From Liolophura sinensis (taxonomy: Eukaryota; Mollusca; Polyplacophora; Chitonida; Chitonidae): a stretch of 64,000 nt of DNA. The notes beneath the pieces are model-generated. The model was not told where the DNA came from. It worked only from the letters and a program-made list of their open reading frames with translations, and did no database searches. The translations under genes were made by a program, and so were the position numbers. This document shows positions 35,501 to 43,986 of the stretch, one piece after another; positions within the stretch are counted from its first letter, which is position 1; each line of letters begins with the position of its first letter. The stretch is taken from contig NC_088296.1 of NCBI RefSeq assembly GCF_032854445.1, forward strand, positions 10,392,706 through 10,456,705, given 5' to 3'.

Positions 35501-37615
35501 ACTGTGGTCACCGCTCTGGCTTTACTCTATGTGATGTAGTCTTCTTTATTGTACACGTCTCGCCTTCTAGCACCTGTTAGATCCCTTGATTTCGCTATAC
35601 GTCTTAAGTTGCTGATTCACAAAGGCATGTGTCAAGGATACTCCATCAAACGTTTTCATGTTAGGGAGTATAACACTCTGGTTGGCGATTTGTTTCATAG
35701 TTATATAGTTGTATTCAGCTGGAAATTACACAAATTATACGCACTACGAGTCCATCACTTCTGCTATGTGTCACCAGCTCTATTTACATAATTACTTTTC
35801 AACACATTAACTTGATGTTTTGAGTTGTTTAGGAAATAGGTCTTTCTATTACCAATTTGGAACTCTTCTTAACTCATAGTCTGTGAGAGGTATACATGTG
35901 TCTGATTTGATGACAAGATATGCTGTCATATTTTCTCTCTACTAAGGTGTCTTCACTGACCCTATTTGTCATCTGCTACAATATAACAGACTATGGCATA
36001 GAGAGCAAAACCAGAGGACCAAAGACAGTGTGATAACTGGGAAATTGTCACACGTAACCGGTGAAATACGGTCTCTGTGAATGTACCTCATTTAAGTGTT
36101 TATTATAACTGTTCATTAAAATGCTTACACAGTAGCAAATTACACCCCACATAACATCGCGGCTTATGTAGAACTATTTTTCTGCCTATATTCAATAATG
36201 ACTTTAGTCAGTGACGTGTAATAAACAAGTTCTACAGATGGATAAGCTGGACGTCCATATTCTGGCAAAGAAAATGAACTTAGAACACTAATTTATAATG
36301 TTAAACTGCATAAGCTCGGTGTCGGCGGCAAGAACTCATTGCCTCGGGTGACGTCATAATAATTTAAAACAAAAAACAAAAACAGTTGCACGCTAGATAT
36401 TAGGCGCAGTTCGACACGATCTGACAGAGGGCAACAATTAAACACTTAACTGAACTGTCATCAAATTTACTGTAAATCCTGTTTCTGACATTGCCATATT
36501 TGACAATGTTCGTCCGTTTTAGTATAACATAACCTTGATGAATGAATTTTGAGTTTTTTTAATCTCTTGTAGAATATGATCTCAACACAGCTTGGTTTTA
36601 GAGCTGGAAGTTAGGAAGTTTGGTAAAAAAATCAATGTAGTGTATTCCTGGATTAGTATAAATGTATGCTGTGCTACTGCGTGGAGCATGCCACTTCTTT
36701 GTGAATAGTTTTGACTTTACCCACGGCAATGTGTTCTTGGTGTTGAAAACAGGCTTACGGGGTTTAACATAAAGAATTAGAAAAAAAGTATTCTAACTGC
36801 TATTAATATTACATAGTACAACATATCAATGCGTAGAGCTTGTGTTGTTATGTGTCACAAACGAAATGCTATTTTGGTAGCGAGTTTGACTGATTTTACA
36901 GACAGCTAAATATAAGACAGCTGAATATATGTTTATTTACATAAACAGAATAAACCCCAGTTGCGGTAAACTGACAAGAGGTCAGATTTTACTGGTCTCG
37001 TGTGGTATTTGACCGTTATCACACTCTCATCGCTGCTTTGTTTTACACTGTAAAACTGTCAGTCTTGTATTATAGTCAGTCAATCCAATCTTAATCTGAG
37101 ATAACGTTTAAGCTCATCCACACACAAGTCTTGGCCTCAAGCAAAATGTAAAGCCCAGAACAGCCTCGAACAGATCATCACTTCGGGGAAACGCTGACAT
37201 CAGACAAGCCTTGCACCTGGCGTAGCGCTTATATAACATAAGTCTGACGTAATGACAGGAGAGTCAAATGACGGAGCTTTGCAAATATTTGTTAAAACGT
37301 CCCTAATCAATGAGGTTCGGTATTCGAGCCGAGCCTCCGCTTGCTGGACTGATTTAATTGAGTCTTTGTCTCTATGTGTAGGGTAACAAGAAAAATGTGT
37401 AGCTGCTAATGTCAATACACAAGTTTTCAGATCGCTCCGTTAAGGTCGACAAAGACGAAAATACACTGTATACAACTGAGGAAATCTGTTTCACCTGCCC
37501 TGGCTCTAACACGGTTACACTACATGTATAACTTACCTGGGACACATATCGATGTCAGAATGGCTAATGGAATCAGAATCTCTCCCCAGCGTCTTGTGGG
37601 CTTCTGAGATTCCAT
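16912..37615 (-). CDS. Gene 2: modular EGF-like membrane receptor with tyrosine-motif tail (complete, spliced)
   Basis: Nine coding exons: signal 37537-37615, B1 31622-31753, A1 30409-30558, B2 25148-25279, A2 23103-23234, EGF 19578-19712, EGF 18971-19105, stalk/transmembrane 18387-18510, tail 16912-17596. Lengths sum to 1704 nt, 567 aa plus stop, and every junction is in phase. Predicted order: signal peptide 1-26, four six-cysteine modules 27-208, two calcium-binding EGF domains 209-298, transmembrane helix about 315-339, cytoplasmic tail 340-567. Two further EGF exons are degraded (20223-20357, 20818-20863). The tail has one NPxY and several YxxL/I motifs as in CED-1/Draper-type receptors, suggesting recognition coupled to phosphotyrosine signalling. 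Ligand is unknown. A second start exon at 41655 could also splice to this gene. Confidence 0.8.
18387..18510 (-). CDS. Gene 2 stalk and transmembrane exon
   Basis: 124 nt, phase 1-2, acceptor TTTCAG and donor GTAACC. It encodes the stalk [15 protein letters not shown] and a helix beginning [14 protein letters not shown] and continuing with Val, Leu, Ala, Ile and Phe. The final AG joins the G of the tail exon to make Arg. GLAVG is a GxxxG motif. It is nearly identical in sequence to the gene 3 exon apart from stalk length. Confidence 0.88.
18971..19105 (-). CDS. Gene 2 membrane-proximal EGF exon
   Basis: 135 nt, phase 1-1, acceptor ATATAG and donor GTAAGTAA. It encodes [32 protein letters not shown] and ELGC, six cysteines, calcium-binding EGF type. 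It joins the stalk/transmembrane exon through an A|TC codon. Confidence 0.9.
19578..19712 (-). CDS. Gene 2 EGF exon
   Basis: 135 nt, phase 1-1, acceptor ATACAG and donor GTAAGCAA. It encodes [33 protein letters not shown] and DVGC. It has the full calcium-binding EGF pattern and sequons at NRT, NNS and NYT. Confidence 0.9.
20223..20357 (-). pseudogene. Dead EGF exon in gene 2 (two in-frame stops)
   Basis: A block of exactly 135 nt with a good acceptor (ATACAG) and donor (GTAAGA) aligns along its length with the EGF exons, starting IDECTGNP. A cysteine codon is TGA (in AGTTTGAGTAAAC), and a second stop, TAA, occurs near the end (GGTTAAGATG). Because the exon is symmetric (phase 1-1), skipping it leaves the gene 2 frame intact. 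Including it would truncate the protein before the membrane. Confidence 0.85.
20818..20863 (-). pseudogene. Half-deleted EGF exon in gene 2
   Basis: The acceptor TAACCAG and the first 46 nt of an EGF exon remain, reading [14 protein letters not shown]. The rest of the exon and its donor are missing. The intact counterpart is 47240-47374 in gene 3, with the same acceptor context (GGTTAGGACGTTTC on plus). A deletion of roughly 180 bp relative to gene 3 explains the loss. Confidence 0.75.
20935..21580 (+). pseudogene. Non-LTR reverse-transcriptase remnant in gene 2 intron
   Basis: Successive frames give [11 protein letters not shown], then an LSTWYQRF-like stretch, [10 protein letters not shown] (a version of the F/YxDD catalytic motif near 21180) and [11 protein letters not shown]. 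The order RT motif, xxDD, downstream basic block is that of non-LTR retrotransposons. Frameshifts and stops make it dead. The same remnant lies in the matching intron of gene 3 (47430-48060), so insertion came before duplication. Confidence 0.65.
22535..22665 (+). repeat. Degenerate SINE fragment
   Basis: CTTCCTCTTCGATCTTACGTGGGAAGGTCTGCC and a diverged TATCAATCACATAAACAAATAAAT tail match the body and tail of the SINE family in the gene 2 intron, with an internal loss of the GGGCTCTGCCC part. Confidence 0.65.
23103..23234 (-). CDS. Gene 2 A2 module exon
   Basis: 132 nt, phase 1-1, acceptor AAACAG and donor GTGAGTAA. It encodes [15 protein letters not shown], a variable middle, [10 protein letters not shown] and a final GQC. 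The six cysteines have EGF-like spacing. It is closely related to 49063-49182 of gene 3. It lies only about 40 bp from the start of the 141-bp minisatellite. Confidence 0.85.
   Translation of the reverse strand, partial: KNVGLDGACVLSTPRVKRSTGRGLKETCVFAQLEHTGLLKDSV
23275..24662. repeat. 141-bp minisatellite, about ten copies
   Basis: Unit starts, marked by CAGGACCC or a variant, fall at 23275, 23416, 23557, 23698, 23839, 23980, 24114, 24255, 24396 and 24530. Period is 141 bp except units 6 and 9, which are 134 bp because of the same 7-bp deletion (CCCGAAAATTG instead of CCCAGTTACACAAAATTG). Copies differ at few sites. It lies in the intron between B2 and A2 of gene 2. Since 141 is 47 codons, both strands show long open frames that are not genes. 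Gene 3 carries just one copy of this unit at 49225-49352. Confidence 0.95.
24663..24886 (+). repeat. SINE, joined to the end of the minisatellite
   Basis: It starts inside the tRNA-like head (GCGGTTAGCGCG, then TCAAGTCCAGCTCATGCTGG with some internal loss), continues through GGGCTCTGCCGG and ends GTACGGCGTAACACACCAATT plus AAATAAATAA. CGCCGTCGTACAA is duplicated inside it. It interrupts the sequence that is continuous in gene 3 at 49352. Confidence 0.85.
25148..25279 (-). CDS. Gene 2 B2 module exon
   Basis: 132 nt, phase 1-1, acceptor GTCACAG and donor GTGAGTGA. It encodes [23 protein letters not shown], a long loop and FC before LR at the junction. The C-x3-C-x5-C-x5-C-x-C-x17-C pattern is that of the other B exons. 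It pairs with gene 3 exon 49636-49764. Confidence 0.85.
26738..27075 (-). pseudogene. MULE-type transposase remnant
   Basis: The minus frame encodes [19 protein letters not shown], then [15 protein letters not shown] and, past a stop, an [13 protein letters not shown]-like stretch. It is related to the longer remnant at 51415-51925 in the equivalent intron of gene 3, whose right part aligns here. Assignment to MULE rests on that second copy. Confidence 0.5.
28435..29223 (+). pseudogene. hAT-like (zinc-finger MYM type) transposase remnant
   Basis: The frame beginning near 28924 encodes [12 protein letters not shown], then [28 protein letters not shown] and [10 protein letters not shown]. The RR-x-DDG-xAP motif and preceding basic block resemble the domestic-looking hAT transposases often named zinc-finger MYM type 1 or 52-kDa repressor-like. 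Similarity to the gene 3 copy breaks right after DDGLAP. It lies antisense inside a gene 2 intron and is dead. Confidence 0.6.
29820..29865. repeat. GTAT microsatellite
   Basis: Repeats of ATGT/GTAC-GTAT in the gene 2 intron. The gene 3 equivalent (53930-54275) is split by a SINE. Confidence 0.85.
30409..30558 (-). CDS. Gene 2 A1 module exon
   Basis: 150 nt, phase 1-1, acceptor TACACAG and donor GTGAGTGT. It encodes [16 protein letters not shown], a longer middle (SVLLYTWG...), [11 protein letters not shown] and GECVG. The six cysteines follow the A pattern with a middle loop longer than in A2. It is orthologous in position to 54771-54914. Confidence 0.83.
30715..30845 (-). repeat. SINE fragment shared with gene 3
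   Basis: TTTATTTATTTATTTAATTGGTG on plus, then AAGAATATTTAACTTATAC, GGCCAACATT and GGACAGAGCCCGGG. The same insertion with the same right end is present at 55070-55200, so it predates the gene duplication. Confidence 0.8.
31118..31266 (-). repeat. Diverged SINE shared with gene 3
   Basis: TTTATTTATTTGACGAC, CACCCATGACCATCCGCAGG, GACAGACCTCATGTACGACC and CAGCATGAGCTGCACTTGAA match the SINE on the minus strand. The counterpart is 55502-55652. Confidence 0.75.
31622..31753 (-). CDS. Gene 2 B1 module exon
   Basis: 132 nt, phase 1-1, acceptor CATATCATAG and donor GTAAGTTA. It encodes [34 protein letters not shown] and LFCS. The upstream AG (before GTATGG) is chosen because it gives the same length and phase as other B exons. 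An AG nine bases further in is a weaker alternative. No separate start is implied by the internal Met. Confidence 0.8.
34760..35340. repeat. 33-bp minisatellite in gene 2 intron 1
   Basis: The unit GTGTCTTTATTGATATCTTT plus ACCCTATGATACA (33 bp) recurs about ten times in 34990-35335, with diverged units from 34760. A SINE tail splits the array at 34880-34983. Because 33 is a multiple of 3, it shows an open [11 protein letters not shown]-type frame that is not a gene. Gene 3 has a shorter array at 58705-58925. Confidence 0.88.
34880..34983 (+). repeat. SINE tail of a second family
   Basis: It ends GAGTACGACGTTAAACCCCA followed by AGCACTCACTCACTC, a tail different from the main SINE. It interrupts the 33-bp array and is absent from the gene 3 equivalent, so it inserted after duplication. 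Confidence 0.65.
35540..35745 (+). pseudogene. LINE C-terminal remnant (gene 2 intron)
   Basis: It encodes [34 protein letters not shown] and [10 protein letters not shown], related to 9780-10047. A counterpart exists at 59105-59290 in gene 3. Confidence 0.5.
37537..37615 (-). CDS. Gene 2 first coding exon (proximal signal peptide)
   Basis: ATG at 37615, 79 nt, donor GTAAGT, phase 1. It encodes [20 protein letters not shown], then TSICVPG. The basic n-region RR and hydrophobic run 13-25 form a signal peptide. The nearest relative is 62977-63055 of gene 3. It is the closer of two possible first exons for gene 2. Confidence 0.83.
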
Positions 37616-37704
37616 GAGTGTCTGCTGTCAGGATTCCTACAAAGTGGGCTCTTATCTGGTCCTTCACAATTACAAACCTAGACAGCCGGTTCCACACCTA
37701 TAAG

Positions 37705-37720
37705 CTTTTAGCTATATGTG
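37705..37720 (-). promoter_or_regulatory. Putative TATA-like element, gene 2 proximal first exon
   Basis: On the minus strand CACATATAGCTAAAAG, about 97 nt upstream of the ATG. It is shared with the other first exons. Confidence 0.45.
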
Positions 37721-39322
37721 CACGTATGTGAGTGTCCTAATGCAGAAGTCGGTATACATGAAACTTAAGCGGGTCGTCGGCTTTGTGATGGTACTTCCTT
37801 GTTTTTTCAAAAGTAACCCCTTCGCTGCTGTATATGTCTAAAATCACGTGGGACCTGTACCTTACGTTTGTTACGATCCGTGACCTACCTTTCTCTATGT
37901 GCGCGTATGTTCTCTATGTACAATACAGCTTTGTGTCACAGCCCACAGAAGAGAATAATATGTTTTACAAAGTTGTTATTGGTTCATGTTTACTGAAATG
38001 GTATATGGGCTCCATGCACGACGACTTCACTGAGTAACACATTTACATGTACATGGACTATAGGATCATGGGCCTTACGTGGGAAGGTCTGCCAGCAGCC
38101 AGCGGATAATCGTGGGAATTCCCAGGGCTCTGTTATGTTGCTTCCCACCTTAATGCCCACCGTCGTTGCATAAACGAAATATCCTTAAGTACGGCGTGAA
38201 GCACCAATGAATTAAATAAATACAGGATCGTGAACATATGGCGTCTTGCAGTACTACAAATGCATTCTGTGGTGGGTACAATGTATAAGCTAGCTTTAAG
38301 TCTGGAGGTTTGTCAGGCACCTGCCCAAAGGCGGTGGTTTACTGCCGACACTTTCAGTTTCCTTCACTCATGAATCTCGCTGCGGTATAACCTTAAGACA
38401 AAATGTCTTCGGTGCGGCTTTCAGTTAACATTGTACTCGACTAAGGTACTGATTTATGGATACGTCATCTTAGAATTGTTAATGTCTGCTCTTCTTTTTT
38501 TGAAACCGCCCTAGTACTATTTCAGTCCTATGGCGGTTTGTTTTAAACGCTACACTGGAAATTGTCCTGTGATTGTGGCACGTCACTTTTATGGTTGACG
38601 GCTGGAATGCAAATGTCACTTTTGACGCCAATAATTAAATAACAACCAATACAAAGAAATAAAATATTTTCCATGTTCTTTGTTAGAATACTGAAATGAT
38701 AACATATGTTTTTGTGTTTTTGATATAACGACGGTAATTCTCAATGCAGAGTAAGCCAGTTAAATAGGTTAGTCATCACATGCTAAATATTCCGTAAAAA
38801 AAATTCTATAGGACTGCATGCTTTGATCGCTTACAGTTAATATACAGAATAAAGTGTACACGAATTTTAAATAGTATTAATTGCTAACTTTGATGGCTCG
38901 CTGAGAGATATAGTATCAGATCAAGTATTAATGGAGTTTCTATTGATTATCGATTTTGTGCTGACGTGATGAAAACAAATTTTCTTCTGTTATGTTTTAT
39001 TATAACTGTTCATGGTTATGCTTAAATATTGCCCTTCATGCCCTATGCGAGCACTGTAGCGTACGATAAGTTAAAGGAAAAAATGATGTCTATTGCAATT
39101 CATAAAACCTCACTGGCCAACATTTGCTCTATTGCTGTGATGTCGTAGCATTTAGTGAATAATCTCATGAAAACAATGCTTATGGCCAAGGGTCGTGGAG
39201 GCTTAGTCTTGCACTAGAATCCTGATAGACTAAGTTACAACTTGCGAATTTATTAACTCTGTGCTACAATGACATTACTGACATTTTTTATACCCGTTCC
39301 TTATGACGACCCTTATGACCAA
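37721..39322. other. Gene 2 upstream region, no gene seen
   Basis: Contains a SINE (38071-38224), sequences related to the other first-exon upstream regions (near 38235-38550) and AT-rich DNA. No exon is recognised. Confidence 0.55.
38071..38224 (+). repeat. SINE 3' part
   Basis: CTTACGTGGGAAGGTCTGCC, CAGGGCTCTGTTATG, ACCGTCGTTGCATAAACGAA, GTACGGCGTGAAGCACCAAT and AAATAAATAC. It is a 5'-truncated plus-strand copy. Confidence 0.75.
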
Positions 39323-40075
39323 TGTTACGACCCAAACTGCCTGTATTATAAAGAGATGGCTTGTTCGAAATACACGACAGTTTAGCCGCACAAAAAAGTA
39401 ACCAAAACCAGCAGATTTTATTTTACAACAATTTATTAGCTTAACAAGAACAGATAATAAGACTTATACAAATACTAAAGTACTTAAGTTGAACAAGAAA
39501 GGATAGCAGTATCTATACAAATACTAAAGTACTTACGGTGTCAAGTCCAAACGGACGCATATATTCTTCAATATATATACCACACAGGCATAAATGCTCA
39601 GAGGCAAATTCACAAGAGGGAAAATCCACAGTATAACTGAGTGTATGACGAAATACACAAAATTCCACAGACAGGGTCCGTGTACTATTAAGCACTGTGT
39701 ATACAAGAGCACAAATTAAACATACAAGTTCAGACTGAACAAGTGCTCGGTGGAGATAAGATATAACAAAGCCAGAGGCTATAGAGACACCAAAATTCAG
39801 CACAAAAGGCCTACTAAAGTAATACACAGCAAAAGCATCCAAGCTCTCAGTAATTCTCCTTTCTCCGTTCTCTCCTCTCTGTCGTAGGTCTTATATAGCC
39901 TGGTGGAATTGTCCAGAATAAGAAAATTCCTGAACACTTGATGTAAACAAACAGGCACCGATCTGCGCGCATTCTGGAATATTCTAAGGTAGAGGCAGAC
40001 AGCACTCCCTGAACTTAGCATATGTAAACAGTGGCAAGCTATTTTTAGAAACTGACGGCAGTCGTGCACATAACA
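39323..40075 (-). mobile_element. Solo LTR with 4-bp target duplication
   Basis: The 753-bp block starts TGTTACGACCC and ends CACATAACA, so it has TG...CA inverted ends, and is flanked by CCAA on both sides (39319-39322 and 40076-40079). On the minus strand it has a TATATAAGACC box (near 39895), then an AATAAA signal (near 39420), the order of promoter and poly(A) site in an LTR. No internal retroelement genes are adjacent. Its TGTTACG end resembles the elements at 8716 and 43987. Confidence 0.72.
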
Positions 40076-40169
40076 CCAAAGACGTCTGATAAATTGTAAG
40101 TACTATCACTACATTTTACCAATTTATGTTTCGTTCTAGTGACTTCTAGCCCAAGTATTAAGAGTAAAG

Positions 40170-40930
40170 CCCTAGTTAGGGTGAATAGACTTCAGACAAA
40201 CCTTAACCTCAGACAAATCCTAATGTCTGACAAATCTTCACCTAAAAAAAACCTAACCCAATACAAAAGTTTACTTGTGTTAAACCGTTGATAAACCTTA
40301 AACATGAAACAAGCCTGAAGCCGTAAACCTTAAACCTGAAGCAAACTTTAACCCCAAACAAACTTCACCATGACAAAGCTCAAGCTGGGACAAACCTTAA
40401 CTTTAGACATACTTTAAACCTCCGACCAGCCTCAAACAAACCCCGACTTCAGACAAATCTTAAACCGCAGACCAGCCTCCAACATACCAGTTCAAGTTAA
40501 TTTTAAATCTCAGATCAGCCTCAAACAAATCATGACTTCCGAAAAACCTTAACCTTAGACCAGTCTCAAACAAACCATAACTTCAGACAAACCTTAACCT
40601 CAGACAAACCTCAAACACACGACGACTTTAGACAAATCTTAAAGTGCAGACCAGCCTCAAACAAACCACGACTTCAGACAAATCTTAAACTGCAGACCAG
40701 TCTCAAACAAACCATGACTTCAGACAAACCTTAACCTCAGACAAACCTCAAACAATCGACGACTTTAGACAAACGTCCAGCTCAGAAAAACTTTAAACAA
40801 ACCACGACTTGAAACAAACGTTAACTTCAGACCAGCCTCAAACAAACCTCGAATTTAGACAAAAGTTCACCTCAGGCAAGCCTCAAACAAACCATGACTT
40901 TAGAAAAAATGTTCACTTGGGGCGAGTCTT
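40170..40930. repeat. Degenerate tandem repeat, CTCAGACAAACCT type
   Basis: About 16 imperfect units of roughly 45 bp, each with CAGCCTCAAACAAACCACGA, CTTCAGACAAA and TCTTAAAC variants. It lies directly 3' of the signal exon at 41655 in gene orientation. The same type occurs 3' of the exons at 12248 and 37537. Confidence 0.82.
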
Positions 40931-41095
40931 GAGCGTGGCGCTTATGGTACATGAAACATAATAATGCAAACATATGTCATGACTCAGCTTTACTTGCATT
41001 TATTATTTACTTAGTCTTTTATATTTAAATTCCACCAGAGGGTTCCATGTGCTTTTTGACACAGGTATGTTCAATAGAAACTTGATTTATGTATG

Positions 41096-41236
41096 TCTTG
41101 GATTAACCTTTTACGCCGTACTTAAGAATATTTCACTTATACGATGACGGTCAGTATTTTGGTGGAAACAAACTTGCCATAACCCAGGGAAAACCCACGA
41201 CTATCCTCACGTTGCCGACAGACCTTCCCACGTACA
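41096..41236 (-). repeat. SINE fragment
   Basis: TTTTACGCCGTACTTAAGAA, TTTCACTTATACGATGACGG, CCCAGGGAAAACCCACGACT and GACAGACCTTCCCACGTA on plus show a minus-strand copy lacking its head. Confidence 0.75.
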
Positions 41237-41654
41237 AAACTTGGTTGTGATCAAACCTGAATAGACCTGTTAGCTTTATGACAGAAAAATTATTTATTTA
41301 ATGTAAACTACAGTTTCACTGCTTAAGTGTACGGGCTGGGATATTCCCGTTCACAGAGGTATCTGTGGTTCTTCCTTAACAGGTTCTTCCTTAAGACAAC
41401 TTGCCCTTAATCATTGAGGTAGCTTTGTTCGATTCCAGCCTCCGCCTGGTCGGGTGGTATGTTTGGTACCTCAATAACTAAACTTACAAGCCTGACTGGT
41501 TGTCTTTGGGTGTTGGGCTAACCTCACTGTAGAAGTGTATAAGCTGGTCAGCTAAGGGCAAAAACTGAACAAGAAAAAAAAAACACTCTATACAACTGAT
41601 ATCATTTGTTTCTCCTGTCTTAGCTCAAACATATCCAATTTTGATTTAACTCAC

Positions 41655-41733
41655 CAGAAATACATGTTGCCGTCAGAATGACCAATGGAGTCAGAATCTG
41701 TCCACAGCGTCTTGGAAGCCTCAGAGATTCCAT
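41655..41733 (-). CDS. Alternative distal first exon (signal peptide), probably for gene 2
   Basis: An intact ATG at 41733, 79 nt, donor GTGAGT, phase 1, encoding MESLRLPRRCGQILTPLVIL, then TATCISG. Length, phase and core match the other signal exons, so it can splice to B1 of gene 2 at 31753. A TATA-like element is 71 nt upstream. It is closest to the dead exon 12248-12326, which has the same position relative to gene 1. Alternatively it may be an orphan left by duplication. Confidence 0.68.
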
Positions 41734-41795
41734 GCTTGTCTGCTGTCAGATTTATAAACAGGACTATACCAATACAGCCTGGTCCACACAGTTAA

Positions 41796-41810
41796 GCTTT
41801 TAGCTATATG
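41796..41810 (-). promoter_or_regulatory. Putative TATA-like element, distal first exon
   Basis: CATATAGCTAAAAGC on the minus strand, 71 nt upstream of the ATG at 41733. Confidence 0.42.
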
Positions 41811-42157
41811 CGCACCTATGTGTATGCAGTTATGCACAAGTCGGAATACATAAGCCTTTGTGGCTATGCTTCTTTGTTATGTCAAAAGCAAGCCCACTGC
41901 TACTGTAAAGGTAAGTCACATGGCGTCTGCACTCTATCTGTGTGACCTCGCTTTGCATACATACGCCTGTGTGGTAGGATGTGTGGTGTGATCTGATATG
42001 ACAGCCATATACAACATTATAATATGCACAGCTCTGCTAAACCACGGGCTGGTGACTATATGCTCACTGTGTTAAATTTAATCACCACATTGGAAATATT
42101 TATTTATAGGACTGGGGTTTATCGCCGTATAGTCAGTATGAATGTGTTGTTGATGTA

Positions 42158-43680
42158 AACTGTCAAAAAAGAAACGCAACCCCTGTCCTCGGATATAAAA
42201 AATTCGTTCGAATAAAGTCATTGCTTCCAAACTAAATTTTAGCCAAATGTAATGAAATTATACACGTTTTTAATGAAGATTACCATCCAAACAACTGCCT
42301 TTTCTCTCCTAAGTGTATTTTATTGCTTATGACGTCACAACGCATGGACTGACCCTGTCGCACACAGAACCATTCACATGCAAATCATGTCAATGGCAGT
42401 TATAGTGTGGGGGTATATAACAGCCCATGTGCTTTCGTATTTTATTCATTCATTCGTCGACGAGAGGCAGTCGATAAAATGCCGCGACTGAGTGCTGCCG
42501 ACCGAAATATCGCCATTGGTCGTCTTCAATCCGGAGAAAGTTTTGATACTATTGCACAACACCTAAATGTTCACAAAACAACGATATCCCGACTTTGGAG
42601 CCGTTACAACAACTTTAATTCGACCAACGATCGCCCGAGAAGTGGAAGGCCAAGAATCACGACTCCACTTCAAGATCGGTACATCCGGGTCCTTCACCTG
42701 CGTAATCGGCATGCCCTACCAACCGTGACTGCCACATCAATACCAGATTTGAGGAGAGTGTCGGCTCAAACGATTAGGAACCGTCTGAAAGAAGCGGGTT
42801 TACGTGCCTGTAGACCAGTTGTTGGACCTGTACTACGCCCCTTACATCGACGCCTACGACTCAGGTGGTGCAACAACGTAAGGATATGGACTTTACAAAA
42901 TTGGAGGCGCATCTGGTCTTCTGATGAATCCCGTTTTCTTTTGACACGTCACGACGGAAGACAGCGTGTGTATAGGAGACGTCATGAATGCTTTGCGCCC
43001 ATCTGCGTCCGGCAGGTGGACAGATTTGGCTGAGGCAGTGTTATGGTTTGGGGAGCCATCTCGTACAACCAGAAATCAGACTTGGTGATCGTTCCAGGGA
43101 ACCTGACAGCTCAACGTTACATCAACCACGTGTTACAGCCTCACCTTCTGCCGATTATTGACCGACAGACACAGCTTTTTCAACAGGACAACGTCAGGCC
43201 TCATACCGCACGTGCAACAATGAACTTTCTGCAGGATTCCAACGTCAATGTCTTGCCGTGGCCCTCTAAATCACCAGCCCTCAACCCTATTGAACACCTG
43301 TGGGATACTCTGGATCGACACGTGCGTCAACGACAGTCATCGCCACAGACGCTTCAACAGATCGCCGTTGCGTTACAGGAGGAGTGGAGGGCCATTCCCC
43401 AAGAGAGAATCCGGCGTCTTATCCGTTCTTGTCCAAGGAGATGCTGTGCAGTGATTGCAGCTCGTGGTGGTCATACGAGATACTGAGGAAGACGCCCCCT
43501 GGTGAGCAACTGGTGTCTGAGAGATAACTTTTGAAAAGACAGTTTTAAACATGACCATCTTGATTATTATTCTGCCAAATTTCTGACTTCTGTCTTCAAT
43601 AAGAAAAAAGTTGTGCCGTCCTAAAACTAAATATTAAAATCTCTAAAATACGGGGTTTGCGTTTCTTTTTTGACAGAGTT
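42158..43680 (+). mobile_element. Tc1-like DNA transposon
   Basis: Inverted ends contain CTGTCAAAAAAGAAACGCAA at both termini (42160 and, reversed, about 43676), with flanking TA at 42156-42157 and 43681-43682, the usual Tc1/mariner target. About 1.52 kb with one transposase frame. It lies between the gene 3 tail and the distal first exon of gene 2. No equivalent insertion is seen in the gene 1-gene 2 spacer. Confidence 0.9.
42479..43486 (+). pseudogene. Tc1-family DD34E transposase, one premature stop
   Basis: The frame from ATG 42479 (MPRLSAADRN) to the stop at 43486 is 335 codons and single-frame throughout, broken only by TGA at 43031-43033 (FG-stop-GSVMVWG). N-terminal paired helix-turn-helix region with TISRLWSRY and GRPR hook, then catalytic D in SSDESRF, D in QQDNVRPHTA and E in NPIEHLWD, with 34 residues between the last two. 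The length and triad are those of an active Tc1 transposase, so this copy was disabled recently. It would need another source of transposase to move. Confidence 0.9.
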
Positions 43681-43986
43681 TATATTAGGTACATCAATAA
43701 TTTTATTAGGTAAAATTTAGTTCGGAAATAACCTTTGTATGTTATTGTGATTAGGACAAATGGCATATGGTGAAGTATTGGCATTTACATAATGTAATAT
43801 ATTTAGATGGTATAGTCACTTAAGTTGTTCCAGAACAGCAATTTATGGCCTACCACCATGGAACACTCATCACAAAAATTCCAGACAGTATTTTGACTAT
43901 AGCTTATTGTCAGAGTTCATTATAGGACCACACAGTGACTGGCACAGTACTGTAGCTTAGTAGTTGTGGGTCTGCCATGGTCCATG

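Larger units (their letters stand above)
31754..37536. other. Gene 2 intron 1
   Basis: No coding exon is seen. It aligns with gene 3 56138-60560 in long blocks. It contains a SINE scrap near 32325-32395, the ATTCGCCT repeat near 33810, a 33-bp minisatellite (34760-35340), a second-family SINE tail (34880-34983), a LINE remnant (35540-35745) and CTCAGACAA-type repeats (37080-37210). Confidence 0.65.
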
